Positions 26,002 to 34,991 of a stretch of DNA of 64,000 nt are shown piece by piece. Under the pieces are notes generated by a model. The model was not told where the DNA came from, did no database searches, and saw nothing but the letters and a program-made list of their open reading frames with translations. This DNA comes from Sunxiuqinia indica. GTDB lineage: Bacteria > Bacteroidota > Bacteroidia > Bacteroidales > Prolixibacteraceae. The DNA lies in NCBI RefSeq assembly GCF_009847015.1, contig NZ_WVEM01000009.1, positions 124,001 to 188,000 of the forward strand. The letters are read 5' to 3'. How positions within the stretch are numbered: the stretch's first letter is position 1; every line of letters begins with the position of its first letter. The position numbers and the translations under genes are program-made.

Positions 26002-26724
26002 TTATCTCTTCCATAAAGGATAAGAGATGTTAAGTAATAACATTCTGTTTCTCACGGTCTGGCTTGTCAGCCAATTACCAACAGTTGACTCGCCCATATA
26101 CTGATCTTCGAATCCTTGGACATAACTCAACGACAATTGCAAATCTTGCTTTTTATAACCAAAGCCAAGCAACCAGCTAAAGTCAGGTTTTCTGGATACA
26201 GTTGAATAATTTAGCAGCCATTCTGCCTCAATTCCCGTTTCAATAAAAAAAGCTTTCTCAACAAAATATTTGAATTTAAGCGGGACAGTCAAGGACTTTT
26301 GAGGAATTGTAATTTGTTGCCGGGTCAAAACATAATCTTCCGGAGAAATTGTTTCACCAGGATAATGATATCCGTATCCGCCATATCCGTATGGACTATA
26401 GGGCGAGTAACCATATCCTCCATAACCACCGGAATAGAAATCACCTGGAAGTTCCATCTGATCAAGATCAGGCATCCAAATCTTCTTCCCATTTTCTTTG
26501 TATCGGTAGCCCAGCCCAAGCGACACTGCCAATTTTTCGAGAATCGGCTTGGAATAATAAATCCCTGCACCAACAACTAACCCGTTGGACTTGGAGGGGA
26601 CGAGAGTAGCTTCAGTAGGCATAAAGAGCCCTCCTTCTCCGTATACTCCCAACTCACCTTTCGACTGAGCAAATCCAATTGATACTGAACAAAATAACAA
26701 AATTAAAGAAATAGACCTTTTCAT
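26002..26724 (-). CDS. Outer membrane beta-barrel protein with a Gly/Tyr-rich loop
   Basis: 240 aa from the ATG at 26724, giving a signal peptide (MKRSISLILLFCSVSIGFAQ) cleaved after about residue 20. Alternating amphipathic strands typical of a small outer membrane barrel follow, ending in a final strand (MLLLNISYPLW). Residues about 95-122 form a low-complexity insert of repeated GGYGGYGY and SPYSPYGY units, probably a surface loop. No family assignment beyond porin-like OMP. A -7 box (TATATTTG, minus strand, 26819-26826) lies upstream. Confidence 0.72.
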   Translation of the reverse strand: MKRSISLILLFCSVSIGFAQSKGELGVYGEGGLFMPTEATLVPSKSNGLVVGAGIYYSKPILEKLAVSLGLGYRYKENGKKIWMPDLDQMELPGDFYSGGYGGYGYSPYSPYGYGGYGYHYPGETISPEDYVLTRQQITIPQKSLTVPLKFKYFVEKAFFIETGIEAEWLLNYSTVSRKPDFSWLLGFGYKKQDLQLSLSYVQGFEDQYMGESTVGNWLTSQTVRNRMLLLNISYPLWKR

Positions 26725-27119
26725 GTGTTTTAATTTTAGATAATGATAAATCATTTCTTTCTTTCAATCTTTTCAACACAAACAAGCTATTGATTATTCC
26801 CTGAATTAATCAACGGCACAAATATAAAAGATGACACTACATCATTTAATTAATATAAAATAAAGAATGTGAAAAACATTTAAATAAACGAATGGCCGCA
26901 AAAGCGTGTTCGAAAATTTCGTGAGATAGATGTATTATCGATCCAACAAACCCCCATCGCAAAAAAATGCCAGACATAAGAAAACTAAGAATCCTCCGAG
27001 ACTTCTAATGGTTGCTGTAAATGTATATCGAGAACAGAATGAAGACAGCCCCAAGATTTTCAAGGACAGGTATAGAATAGTTTTTTACAATTTAATCCGG
27101 AAACGCTCTTTCCTAAACG
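26725..27119. other. AT-rich intergenic stretch, no gene supported
   Basis: Between the outer membrane protein and the tRNA operon terminator. Apart from the -7 box at 26819-26826 nothing is recognised; an open frame on the plus strand here runs antisense through a tRNA and is not credible. Confidence 0.5.
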
Positions 27120-27151
27120 AAAAAACACCTCATTTTCATGAAGTGTTTTTT
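27120..27151 (-). terminator. Terminator of the tRNA operon
   Basis: Long stem AAAAAACACCTCAT / ATGAAGTGTTTTTT with one mismatch, ending in a T run on the minus strand, 8 nt past the last tRNA. Confidence 0.9.
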
Positions 27152-27158
27152 CTGGGAG

Positions 27159-27231
<73 letters not shown>

Positions 27232-27254
27232 AATAACAACGAACTTTAAAAAAG

Positions 27255-27340
27255 TACCCGGAGCGGGACTTGAACCCGCACGACCGTTGATGGTCATTGG
27301 ATTTTAAGTCCAACGTGTCTACCAATTCCACCATCCGGGC
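27255..27340 (-). tRNA. tRNA-Leu (TAA)
   Basis: 86-nt tRNA with the long variable arm of the leucine class. Acceptor GCCCGGA pairs with TCCGGGT, D-arm GGTGGAATTGGTAGACAC, anticodon loop ACTTAAAAT giving TAA, T-loop GGTTCAAGTCC. Confidence 0.95.
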
Positions 27341-27355
27341 ATCCTATAAAAATGG

Positions 27356-27428
<73 letters not shown>

Positions 27429-27474
27429 ATTTTTTTAAAGAACGTGCTGCTTTCAGCTCCCGAAAACAGCGATG

Positions 27475-27505
27475 CAAATATATCGCTAATTTTTCTTTCT
27501 CCAAA
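27475..27505 (-). promoter_or_regulatory. tRNA operon promoter
   Basis: On the minus strand: TTTG (27505-27502), 19-nt spacer, TATATTTG (27482-27475). A textbook Bacteroidetes promoter serving the Gly-Leu-Gly tRNA genes and placed after the mutS stop. Confidence 0.85.
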
Positions 27506-27551
27506 AATAATAATTAAAAAAACTGAGAAATTAAATTATCACGCTAAACGC

Positions 27552-30170
27552 CTATTTTAAGCCTGAAAGCTTTTTAATTCCATGCAATTTGTTAAGTGCC
27601 TCAATAGGAGTTAGATTATCAATATCCAGCGTTTTAATTTCATCCCGAATCTGTTTCAAAACCGGGTCATCTAACTGGAAAAAACTCATTTGAAATCCTT
27701 CACGATGCTCCGCCATTCCTTCCAAAGGCTTAGCCAGACTATCTTTTCGGTTCGTTTCTTCCAGTTGAGCTAAAATTTCATCAGCACGACCGACCACAGA
27801 AGGTGGCATTCCGGCCATTTTAGCCACATGAATACCAAAACTATGATTGCTGCCACCACGAACCAGTTTGCGCAAGAAAATCACCTTATTGGCCACTTCC
27901 TTCACCGTGACATTGTAGTTCTTCACCCGACCAAAGGATTTTTCCATTTCATTCAGCTCATGATAGTGCGTAGCAAATAATGTTTTAGCCTTTGCCTTTG
28001 GATGTTCGTGCAAATATTCAACAATTGACCAGGCTATGGATATTCCGTCGTAAGTTGAAGTTCCACGCCCCAACTCATCCAGCAAAATCAAACTTCTGTC
28101 CGACACATTATTTAAAATACTGGCAGCCTCATTCATTTCAACCATAAAGGTCGATTCGCCCAACGAAATATTGTCAGATGCTCCAACACGAGTGAAAATC
28201 TTATCCACATAACCAATCTTTGCTTCCGCAGCAGGAACAAATGAACCAATTTGCGCCATCAGCACAATCAAGGCTGTTTGCCGAAGCAACGCCGACTTAC
28301 CAGCCATATTTGGTCCCGTGATAATAATCACCTGTTGGTCTTCTTGATCCAAAATGACATTGTTGCTGATGTATGTTTCGCCAATCGGCAGCTGTTGCTC
28401 GATTACCGGATGTCGCCCTTCCTTGATGTCGATTTTTGTTGAATCATTCATCTCGGGCTTGTAATAATCAAATTCAACCGCCGATGTGGCAAAAGAAAGC
28501 AGACAATCCATCTTGGCTATCACCACTGCGTTTAATTGAATTGACTGAATATATTCGGATAACGCCACAACCAACTCATTAAACAATCGAACTTCCAGTG
28601 CCAGAATCTTTTCCTCGGCTCCTAATATTTTACTTTCGTATTCTTTTAACTCTCCCGTGATGTATCGCTCGGCATTTACCAACGTTTGCTTTCTAATCCA
28701 TTCTTCGGGGACTTTGTCTTTGTGTGTATTACGCACTTCAATGTAATACCCAAAAACATTGTTAAATGCAATTTTTAATGACGAGATACCGGTGCGCTTC
28801 GACTCCCGTTCCTGCATTTGAACGAGGTAATCTTTTCCCGAATAGGCCAGTTTTCGAAGCTCATCCAGTTCCTCCGAAATTCCATTCTGGATAACATTGC
28901 CCCGACTTACAAGAACCGGTGGATCATTGGTTATCTCGCGCTCCATACGTTCGCGAATAGCCAAACAAGGATTTAGCTGCTCCGCCATTCGATTGATCAC
29001 GTCCTGATCAACCCCTTCAGTGTATTTTTTAATCGGCTCAATAGCACGAAGTGCATTTCGTAGCTGGACAACCTCACGTGGGTTAATCCGTCCAACAGCG
29101 ACCTTAGAGATGATTCGTTCCAAATCTCCAATCTGACGAATGTGCTCACTCAGCTCCTCTTTTTCGACATCACGCTGGGTAAAATACTCAACGACTGACA
29201 GTCGATCGTTAATAGCCGATATTTCCTTTAAAGGGAGGGCGATCCAGCGTTTTAACATGCGCGACCCCATGGGCGAAATTGTTTTATCCAAAACCTGGGA
29301 TAGCGTTTTCGCCCCCTCGTTGATCACCCCAAAAAGCTCCAGATTTCTGATTGTAAACCGATCCAACCAAACGTATTTGTCTTCTTCAATTCGCGAAAGA
29401 GAAGTAACGTGCTGAAGTTGGTGATGCTGCGTTAAATCCAGGTAGTGCAAAATAGCTCCGGAAGCCATAATTCCATAATTCAAATCTTGCACACCGAAAC
29501 CTTTCAATGATTTGGTTTCAAAATGTCGGAGCAAACGGTCGGTTGCAGCGTCCTCATTATACACCCAGTCATCCATGGTGTAGGTATAAAACTTACCCCC
29601 AAACAGGGCAATAAAATCATTGCCTTTTCCGCGTTGGAATAACACCTCTTTGGGTTTGAAGGAATTCAGCAGTTTATCAATGTATTCGAAACTACCTTCC
29701 GCTGTTAAAAACTCACCGGTTGAAATATCCAGAAACGCGACACCAGCCATCTTTTTATCGAAATGAACAGATGCCAAAAAATTATTCTCACGATGTTCCA
29801 GGATATTGTCATTAATAGAAACTCCCGGCGTTACGAGCTCTGTAATTCCACGCTTTACGATTTTCTTGGTCATCTTCGGATCTTCCAATTGCTCACAAAT
29901 AGCAACTCGTTGTCCGGCACGAACCAGTTTTGGCAAATACGTATCTAACGCATGATGCGGAAACCCGGCCAATTCAACGAAACTGGCAGCCCCGTTAGCT
30001 CGTTTGGTCAAGGTGATTCCCAGTATTTCGGCGGTCTTAATTGCATCTTCTCCAAACGTTTCGTAAAAGTCGCCCACACGAAACAAGAGTACGGCATCCG
30101 GATGTTTGTCTTTGATGTCATAATACTGCTTCATCAAAGGTGTTTCGACATATTTTTTTGATTTTGCCAA
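27552..30170 (-). CDS. mutS: DNA mismatch repair protein MutS
   Basis: Mismatch-recognition ATPase of 872 aa. The mismatch-binding motif [10 protein letters not shown] (with the Phe and Glu that contact the mispair) is near residue 33, the Walker A is [13 protein letters not shown], Walker B is [13 protein letters not shown], followed by [14 protein letters not shown] and a C-terminal tetramerisation tail. The start is TTG at 30170; codons upstream contain a stop and no ATG, and [20 protein letters not shown] is the family N-terminus, so a TTG start is well supported. A -7 box (TATCTTTG on the minus strand, 30202-30209) precedes it. No mutL nearby. Confidence 0.97.
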   Translation of the reverse strand: MAKSKKYVETPLMKQYYDIKDKHPDAVLLFRVGDFYETFGEDAIKTAEILGITLTKRANGAASFVELAGFPHHALDTYLPKLVRAGQRVAICEQLEDPKMTKKIVKRGITELVTPGVSINDNILEHRENNFLASVHFDKKMAGVAFLDISTGEFLTAEGSFEYIDKLLNSFKPKEVLFQRGKGNDFIALFGGKFYTYTMDDWVYNEDAATDRLLRHFETKSLKGFGVQDLNYGIMASGAILHYLDLTQHHQLQHVTSLSRIEEDKYVWLDRFTIRNLELFGVINEGAKTLSQVLDKTISPMGSRMLKRWIALPLKEISAINDRLSVVEYFTQRDVEKEELSEHIRQIGDLERIISKVAVGRINPREVVQLRNALRAIEPIKKYTEGVDQDVINRMAEQLNPCLAIRERMEREITNDPPVLVSRGNVIQNGISEELDELRKLAYSGKDYLVQMQERESKRTGISSLKIAFNNVFGYYIEVRNTHKDKVPEEWIRKQTLVNAERYITGELKEYESKILGAEEKILALEVRLFNELVVALSEYIQSIQLNAVVIAKMDCLLSFATSAVEFDYYKPEMNDSTKIDIKEGRHPVIEQQLPIGETYISNNVILDQEDQQVIIITGPNMAGKSALLRQTALIVLMAQIGSFVPAAEAKIGYVDKIFTRVGASDNISLGESTFMVEMNEAASILNNVSDRSLILLDELGRGTSTYDGISIAWSIVEYLHEHPKAKAKTLFATHYHELNEMEKSFGRVKNYNVTVKEVANKVIFLRKLVRGGSNHSFGIHVAKMAGMPPSVVGRADEILAQLEETNRKDSLAKPLEGMAEHREGFQMSFFQLDDPVLKQIRDEIKTLDIDNLTPIEALNKLHGIKKLSGLK

Positions 30171-30298
30171 AGCGTGTTCAAGTTTTAAATTGAATGATCA
30201 ACAAAGATATAAGAAGCACATACAAGAATGAAAAACAGCCCATGTTTGTTCAGTGAAACTTTTCAACAAGTTATTACAAACACGCTTTTATCAATCGA

Positions 30299-31489
30299 TC
30301 AAACTTGCCGTCTTGCTTTTAAAAATAAAAAGCTATGCAACAGCGCACGGCAAAGCATCATCAGAGTCAACAAATAAAAACCAATGTGGAAGGCCTGTGG
30401 AATAAAAAAGCTGAACAGACAAAATAAAATCAACCAAACAGCAAGCGCTTTCCAGTACCACTTGAGTGACTGCCGCCACTTTTTAACCATCCATAAAAAC
30501 AGGAATGGCAGATTAGCGGGGACAGCCCACCAAAGGTTGTAGTTTGGGTGCATGGCCGGGTGCTCAGAATAAGTGACCAACCAAAGAGCAACCAACCCCA
30601 TCAGTCCGGTAACGAATAGCAAAACATAGTCGAGCAGGTAGTTTACTTTTTTTGTTTTATACTGACGATAGCTGATCCATAAAACCAACAGCAATACTAT
30701 TGAAAGCACCGGAACGGGAGAAAACAAATTAAACCCAGCTGAGTTTTCTTTTTCCGAATCATAAATTACGCGAGTTTCTTTAACCAATGGCCGACTAACT
30801 CCGTCTTGCACAATTCGAGCTTGAGCAAAGTGTTTCATCAGGTAGTCGGGCAAAAACATTTCTTCATACACCGAAGCAGTTTTATCTGCCGGACTTCCCA
30901 AAGTCAGATGAATGCCGAAATTTGTCCATGGAAGTACCTTTTGATATTCGTTAGCATGCTCGCGGAAAGTCATTTCCATGCCCTTTTCATCATGGAAAAC
31001 AACATTTCCCTCAACCTGATCCACAACAAGATCGCGAACCCGCGTTGCACAGTTGTCATAAAAAAAGTTGTACCGATATTCCCGGTTTTCAGGCTTCGAA
31101 TTCCAGATCAAAAAATCGAACATTTGCTGCTTCTCTTTCTGCGTAAGATTTAAAACCTGCGCTTCAATGCTTCGTCCGTTTCGTTTATATCCGCTGTAAA
31201 AATCGGTGTATTTCTCAGGAGCCAGCATGTAATCGGTTCTCCCTTTTGCAAAACGATACACGAAGTTGGGCTGGCTAAAACTAAAAACCCCGTAATTGAA
31301 CACAACATCAAACAGCCGTTGTGGATCTTGAACACGAACTGCTGTGTGACCATAAATAGCGTGAATCAAATCACTGGGACCACAGGTCAGCACACTAATT
31401 TCTGCCTCATCACTCAATTCAAAAGCCTTACTTCTAAAAGGAGTTGCCACAACAAAAAGTAGAATTAAAACAAACAATATTCTTTTCAC
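30299..31489 (-). CDS. lnb: DUF4105/Lnb-type membrane protein, probable lipoprotein N-acyltransferase
   Basis: 396 aa starting at GTG 31489 with a signal peptide (MKRILFVLILLFVVATPF). Residues about 25-250 are the periplasmic DUF4105 domain, a thiol-peptidase-like fold with the likely catalytic His in IHAIYGHTAVRV and Cys in FFYDNCATRVRDL. The C-terminal part has about five membrane helices. The same architecture was described in Bacteroides as Lnb, which N-acylates lipoproteins in organisms without Lnt; that function is taken from the family. Its own upstream neighbour is an orphan terminator, so it has a separate promoter. Confidence 0.75.
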   Translation of the reverse strand: MKRILFVLILLFVVATPFRSKAFELSDEAEISVLTCGPSDLIHAIYGHTAVRVQDPQRLFDVVFNYGVFSFSQPNFVYRFAKGRTDYMLAPEKYTDFYSGYKRNGRSIEAQVLNLTQKEKQQMFDFLIWNSKPENREYRYNFFYDNCATRVRDLVVDQVEGNVVFHDEKGMEMTFREHANEYQKVLPWTNFGIHLTLGSPADKTASVYEEMFLPDYLMKHFAQARIVQDGVSRPLVKETRVIYDSEKENSAGFNLFSPVPVLSIVLLLVLWISYRQYKTKKVNYLLDYVLLFVTGLMGLVALWLVTYSEHPAMHPNYNLWWAVPANLPFLFLWMVKKWRQSLKWYWKALAVWLILFCLFSFFIPQAFHIGFYLLTLMMLCRALLHSFLFLKARRQV

Positions 31490-31502
31490 AACTTTTTTTA
31501 TT

Positions 31503-31536
31503 CAAAAAAAACAAAAAAGCAGGTCTAAACCTGCTT
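31503..31536 (-). terminator. Strong minus-strand terminator with no annotated gene upstream
   Basis: 8-bp perfect arms AAGCAGGT / ACCTGCTT with a 4-nt loop, followed on the minus strand by TTTTTTG and eight more T. No conventional gene reads into it from the right before the divergent ricT promoter. Confidence 0.8.
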
Positions 31537-31870
31537 AATCCAATAAAATATTTCTAAAACATCAAATTACACGCAGCCACGAACACATGAACCGCAACTC
31601 CAAAATCACCCCCAGCCACCAACAATAGCCCCCATAAAAGCATAACTCACAAGGTCATATCCGGCAAATAAAACTGGCGAACACCAAAGGTGTCCTACGA
31701 TAAAGATAGTGAGCGCAGCCACTAAAATGGCTCAAAATCCGAATTTATATTGCGTTCCATAAGTCCTTAAATTTCAGCTTAGTTTCGAAATCTGTCGCTG
31801 TTATGCAAACAGCGAAATCATTGGAAGCATTCCTTATTTAGACTTATTTAAAATAGCAATTGCGCTTAAT
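31537..31870 (-). other. Candidate small RNA or microprotein unit reading into the orphan terminator
   Basis: The minus strand carries local hairpins: CGCTGTT-TGCAT-AACAGCG (about 31793-31817), AGCCA-TTTTAG-TGGCT (about 31716-31731) and ACACC-TTT-GGTGT (about 31681-31693). It also has short hydrophobic frames: a GTG-started frame of 38 codons whose product ends VSYAFMGAIVGGWG, and an ATG frame of 29 codons beginning MLLWGLLLVAGGDFG. No -7 box was found. It may be a structured RNA, a membrane microprotein, or a decayed gene; the terminator is the main evidence for transcription. Confidence 0.35.
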
Positions 31871-31876
31871 TTTAGA

Positions 31877-31884
31877 TATTTTTG
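31877..31884 (+). promoter_or_regulatory. ricT -7 box overlapping an unused TTG
   Basis: TATTTTTG fits TAnnTTTG and contains the TTG at 31882 that would otherwise extend the ricT frame, so the ATG at 31909 must be the start. The leader would be about 20 nt. Confidence 0.6.
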
Positions 31885-31908
31885 TCTGAATTTAAAAAAT
31901 TTAAGAAC

Positions 31909-33027
31909 ATGGGATGTAGTGGATGTAGCATGAATACTGATGGTGATCGCCCCGAAATGCTAGGCACCTACGATTGGTTAAAAGATCTACCAGACACAAC
32001 ACATTTATCAGATATTGTTGAAGTTCGATTTAAAGGAACTCACAAAGAATTTTATAAAAATGAAGATGGACTCCAATTAAAAATTGGTGAACAGGTGGTT
32101 GTTGCCACAACACCAGGCCATGATGTTGGGACAATTTCATTGGTTGGAAGGTTAGCTGAAAAGCAATTTGAACGAAAAATTCGGAAACCGGAACGATATC
32201 AATGGAACAAAGTCTATCGGAAAGCAACAAGCGCTGATAAAGAAAAGTTTGAAACAGCAAAAGGCCGAGAATACGCCGTGATGGTTCGCTCGAGGCAAAT
32301 TGCCAATGAGCTGGGACTTGAAATGAAAATTGGCGATGTGGAGTTTCGTGGTGATAATGCCAAGGCGATTTTCTATTATATTGCTGAAGGACGTGTCGAT
32401 TTCCGGGAGTTAATCAGAAGATATGCCCGGGAGTTTCATATTAAAGTTGAAATGAAACAAATTGGAGCGCGTCAGGAAGCAGGTCGTGTAGGAGGAATCG
32501 GATCATGCGGTCGCGAATTGTGTTGCTCTTCATGGCGAACTGATTTCGACAGTGTAACTTCGGATGCGGCACATCAGCAGGGCTTATCGCCCAATGCCGA
32601 AAAGATGGCCGGTAAATGCGGCAAACTAAAATGTTGCCTCATGTATGAGCTCGATACTTATCTGGAAGCTCAAGAGGACTTTCCAAATGAGTTATTGACT
32701 CTGGAAACCGAAAAAGGCCTGGCTCGTCATTTTAAAACAGAGATTCTGAACAAGAAGATTTGGTATACCATTCATGAAGCATATGGCACCAAGCCAATCG
32801 TTTTAGACCTGGAAGATGTAAAGAAAATTATTCAACTGAATAAGCGTGGGAAAAAACCGCCAATTGAAAAATACCTTGCTATTGAAGAAAAAGTTGAGAA
32901 TGAAATGAGTGTTGGTTCGGTCAATCCCGATTTAATGGATGAATCGAAAAACAGGAAAAGACGTAAAAAGAAATTTTCAAAACGTCCTCATCAGAATCGA
33001 CGCAAAAATGCAAATACAAAATCTTAA
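31909..33027 (+). CDS. ricT: PSP1-domain protein RicT (YaaT)
   Basis: 372 aa from ATG 31909 (MGCSGCSMNTDGD); starting at the upstream TTG would place the promoter inside the gene. The PSP1 domain occupies about residues 60-200 and Cys clusters are seen at the N-terminus (GCSGC), in GSCGRELCCSSW and in GKCGKLKCCLMYE; in B. subtilis RicT carries [4Fe-4S] clusters with RicA/RicF and affects RNase Y specificity. In Bacteroidota it is widespread with unknown partners. The tail is strongly basic (KNRKRRKKKF). Convergent with the mevalonate operon and sharing a terminator with it. Confidence 0.9.
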   Translation: MGCSGCSMNTDGDRPEMLGTYDWLKDLPDTTHLSDIVEVRFKGTHKEFYKNEDGLQLKIGEQVVVATTPGHDVGTISLVGRLAEKQFERKIRKPERYQWNKVYRKATSADKEKFETAKGREYAVMVRSRQIANELGLEMKIGDVEFRGDNAKAIFYYIAEGRVDFRELIRRYAREFHIKVEMKQIGARQEAGRVGGIGSCGRELCCSSWRTDFDSVTSDAAHQQGLSPNAEKMAGKCGKLKCCLMYELDTYLEAQEDFPNELLTLETEKGLARHFKTEILNKKIWYTIHEAYGTKPIVLDLEDVKKIIQLNKRGKKPPIEKYLAIEEKVENEMSVGSVNPDLMDESKNRKRRKKKFSKRPHQNRRKNANTKS

Positions 33028-33030
33028 ACT

Positions 33031-33065
33031 AAAAGCCTCGAGGTTAAAAAACCTGGAGGCTTTTT
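33031..33065. terminator. Bidirectional terminator between ricT and the leucine-mevalonate operon
   Basis: Arms AAAAGCCTCGAGGT / ACCTGGAGGCTTTTT with one G-G mismatch and A/T tracts on both sides. The stop codon of the last operon gene (33044) lies within the loop region. Confidence 0.85.
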
Positions 33066-33949
33066 AATTCTGCTGGCAATTTTTTACGATCGGGAACAAA
33101 AGCCAATAAGTATCCACCACCGCCAGAACCTAAAAGCTTGAGAAATATCCCTTCATCCTGCATTTGCCTCCAAACAGTTTGAAATTCCGCCGGAATCATC
33201 TCCCGCATATTTTCAATCTGAAAATTGGAAATATGTTTCAATTGCTCAAACAGTTCCTGGGAATTACCGGATAAAAAAGCATTGATAGCCAATTTATTGG
33301 CCGGTATAAATACGTCGTTAAATTGATGTTCAAATTCAGGGTTTTTCATTTTTGCCATGAAAAGACGAACCAAAGGCGATGTTGAACTTTGAATAGCCGT
33401 ATCAATCAAGAAAACCGAATAATCCGCCTTTTCTACTGAAAATACGGGTAGAGTTATAGCACTTCCCGAAAGCATTACCGGACGGTTGATAAAAGAAGCC
33501 AATGGATCGAAGCCCGAGCTTTTCCCATGAAAATAAGATTCCATCACCGAAAAATCCTTTTTCAAAACAGACAAGATATTTTTCTTCTTTTTGAGGAAAT
33601 CAAAGCTGTTCTGGTACTTTCCGTAATATTCGTAAATGGCTGCGCACAATGCACCCGAACTGCCGACACCATATTGAAGAGGAATATCAGAATTGAAATA
33701 CAAGCCTTTTTCTACATCTCGTAGCAATTCTTTCAAATTGAGCGGATAGTTCATTTGACTGTTCAGTTCGTGATGACTGAAGTAAGACACAAATTGCTCA
33801 AGTTCAACCTGACTGGGTTTTACATCTGCGCCTTCAGAAAACTCAAGACTCCCCGTAAAGCGAGGAAAAGGAACTGCCAATGCTTCAGCACCCAGCATCA
33901 CCCCATATTCTCCAAACAACATTAACTTGGCATTAAACTTCTTCATCAC
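33044..33949 (-). CDS. Mevalonate kinase-type GHMP kinase
   Basis: 301-aa GHMP-family kinase, last of nine genes in the operon. Motif 1 is KLMLFGEYGVMLGAEALAVP (residues 8-27), motif 2 is YGVGSSGALCAAI (93-105), a KSSGFDPLASF segment holds the catalytic Asp, and motif 3 is LLGSGGGGYLLAF near residue 280. The pattern fits mevalonate kinase, ATP-dependent phosphorylation of mevalonate; division of labour with the other GHMP kinase in the operon is inferred. Its start overlaps the end of the decarboxylase gene by 17 nt. Confidence 0.8.
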   Translation of the reverse strand: MMKKFNAKLMLFGEYGVMLGAEALAVPFPRFTGSLEFSEGADVKPSQVELEQFVSYFSHHELNSQMNYPLNLKELLRDVEKGLYFNSDIPLQYGVGSSGALCAAIYEYYGKYQNSFDFLKKKKNILSVLKKDFSVMESYFHGKSSGFDPLASFINRPVMLSGSAITLPVFSVEKADYSVFLIDTAIQSSTSPLVRLFMAKMKNPEFEHQFNDVFIPANKLAINAFLSGNSQELFEQLKHISNFQIENMREMIPAEFQTVWRQMQDEGIFLKLLGSGGGGYLLAFVPDRKKLPAELKSLQVF

Positions 33950-34985
33950 TCAGCTTTATTGGTCCTTCGCCAATGCAGTCGTCCAGCCAATTTTGATTTT
34001 GAGTATGAACCAACAATTCACTATTGATAAAGTCTTGAACTGCTTGCTTGTCCTTTTCAAAATAAATCAAATGGATGTTTGGACCTGCATCAATGGTAAA
34101 ACCAACAGCTAAGCCACTTTGTTGCCGAAGTTGACGTATTTTTCTGATGATTTCCAAGCTGTTTGGATGCAATAAGATAAACGACGGATCGGAAGTCATC
34201 ATCATGGCATGCAGACTAAGCGCTTCCTTCTCAATTAGTTCAAAAAACCGTTGATGATCTCCAACGTTCATCACCTGTAAAAGTTCCTTCAGATTTTGAT
34301 TGGCCTGAGCAATCCGGGCATCTTTAAAATCATGCTGGTTCATCAGTTCATGCCCGGCAGAGCTCGATACTTCCTTCGCTGAAGAGTCAACCAACAAAAC
34401 TGCATCGCGCAAACTACTATAGTCTCTATGAAATCGATTTTGAACAGCAATCGCATTGCAATCAGTAGAGTCGGCTAATCCGGCAAAACGCCCCCAAAGA
34501 GCAAACGATGGAAAAACAGACCGACAAGCACTTCCACTTCCTAATCGAGCCCAACGTGATGCCTTTTGAAAAAACTGTTGCTCGGTAAAATTCTTTTGAT
34601 TGGCCTGCTGTTTTAAATCAACCAGACAAAGTGCCAATGCTCCAAATGCAGAAGCCGAGGAGGCAATCCCGGTTGAATGCGGAAACGTATTCTTGCTTTC
34701 AATATAAAATGAAAAATTATTTAGCCATTCGTGCTCTAACGACATACTGGCGAGGTATTTTTCAACCCGCCCGGCAAATGCCGAAGGTTGCCCTTCAAAT
34801 AAAAACTCTACTTTCCGACGGGCAGCAGATTCCATGCGAACACTCGTCTTTGTTCGTGCATTTTTCAGACTAAAACTCAACGATGGGTTCATCGGCAGTT
34901 GAGCTGGTTTTTTTCCCCAGTATTTCACCAATGCTATATTTGACGGACATTCCCACGATGCACGATAAACTTTTTTTTCTTCCAT
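33933..34985 (-). CDS. mvaD: Diphosphomevalonate decarboxylase
   Basis: 350 aa from ATG 34985; a TTG two codons upstream is less likely. Converts mevalonate diphosphate to isopentenyl diphosphate. Signature segments: CPSNIALVKYWGKK, LPMNPSLSFSL, the phosphate-binding STGIASSASAFGALALCLVD, the SGSACRSVFPSFALWG block, and the catalytic Asp in FTIDAGPNIHLIY. Together with IPP isomerase, HMG-CoA reductase and two GHMP kinases it completes a mevalonate route within the operon. Confidence 0.94.
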   Translation of the reverse strand: MEEKKVYRASWECPSNIALVKYWGKKPAQLPMNPSLSFSLKNARTKTSVRMESAARRKVEFLFEGQPSAFAGRVEKYLASMSLEHEWLNNFSFYIESKNTFPHSTGIASSASAFGALALCLVDLKQQANQKNFTEQQFFQKASRWARLGSGSACRSVFPSFALWGRFAGLADSTDCNAIAVQNRFHRDYSSLRDAVLLVDSSAKEVSSSAGHELMNQHDFKDARIAQANQNLKELLQVMNVGDHQRFFELIEKEALSLHAMMMTSDPSFILLHPNSLEIIRKIRQLRQQSGLAVGFTIDAGPNIHLIYFEKDKQAVQDFINSELLVHTQNQNWLDDCIGEGPIKLSDEEV

Positions 34986-34991
34986 AATCAA

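Noticed and set aside
31537-31680. Selenocysteine or TGA read-through joining the frame ending VGGWG to a Cys-rich run
   Set aside because: No SECIS-type element or selenium genes were seen and the frame starts with GTG; more likely chance continuation. Kept only as a note in the hidden-unit finding.
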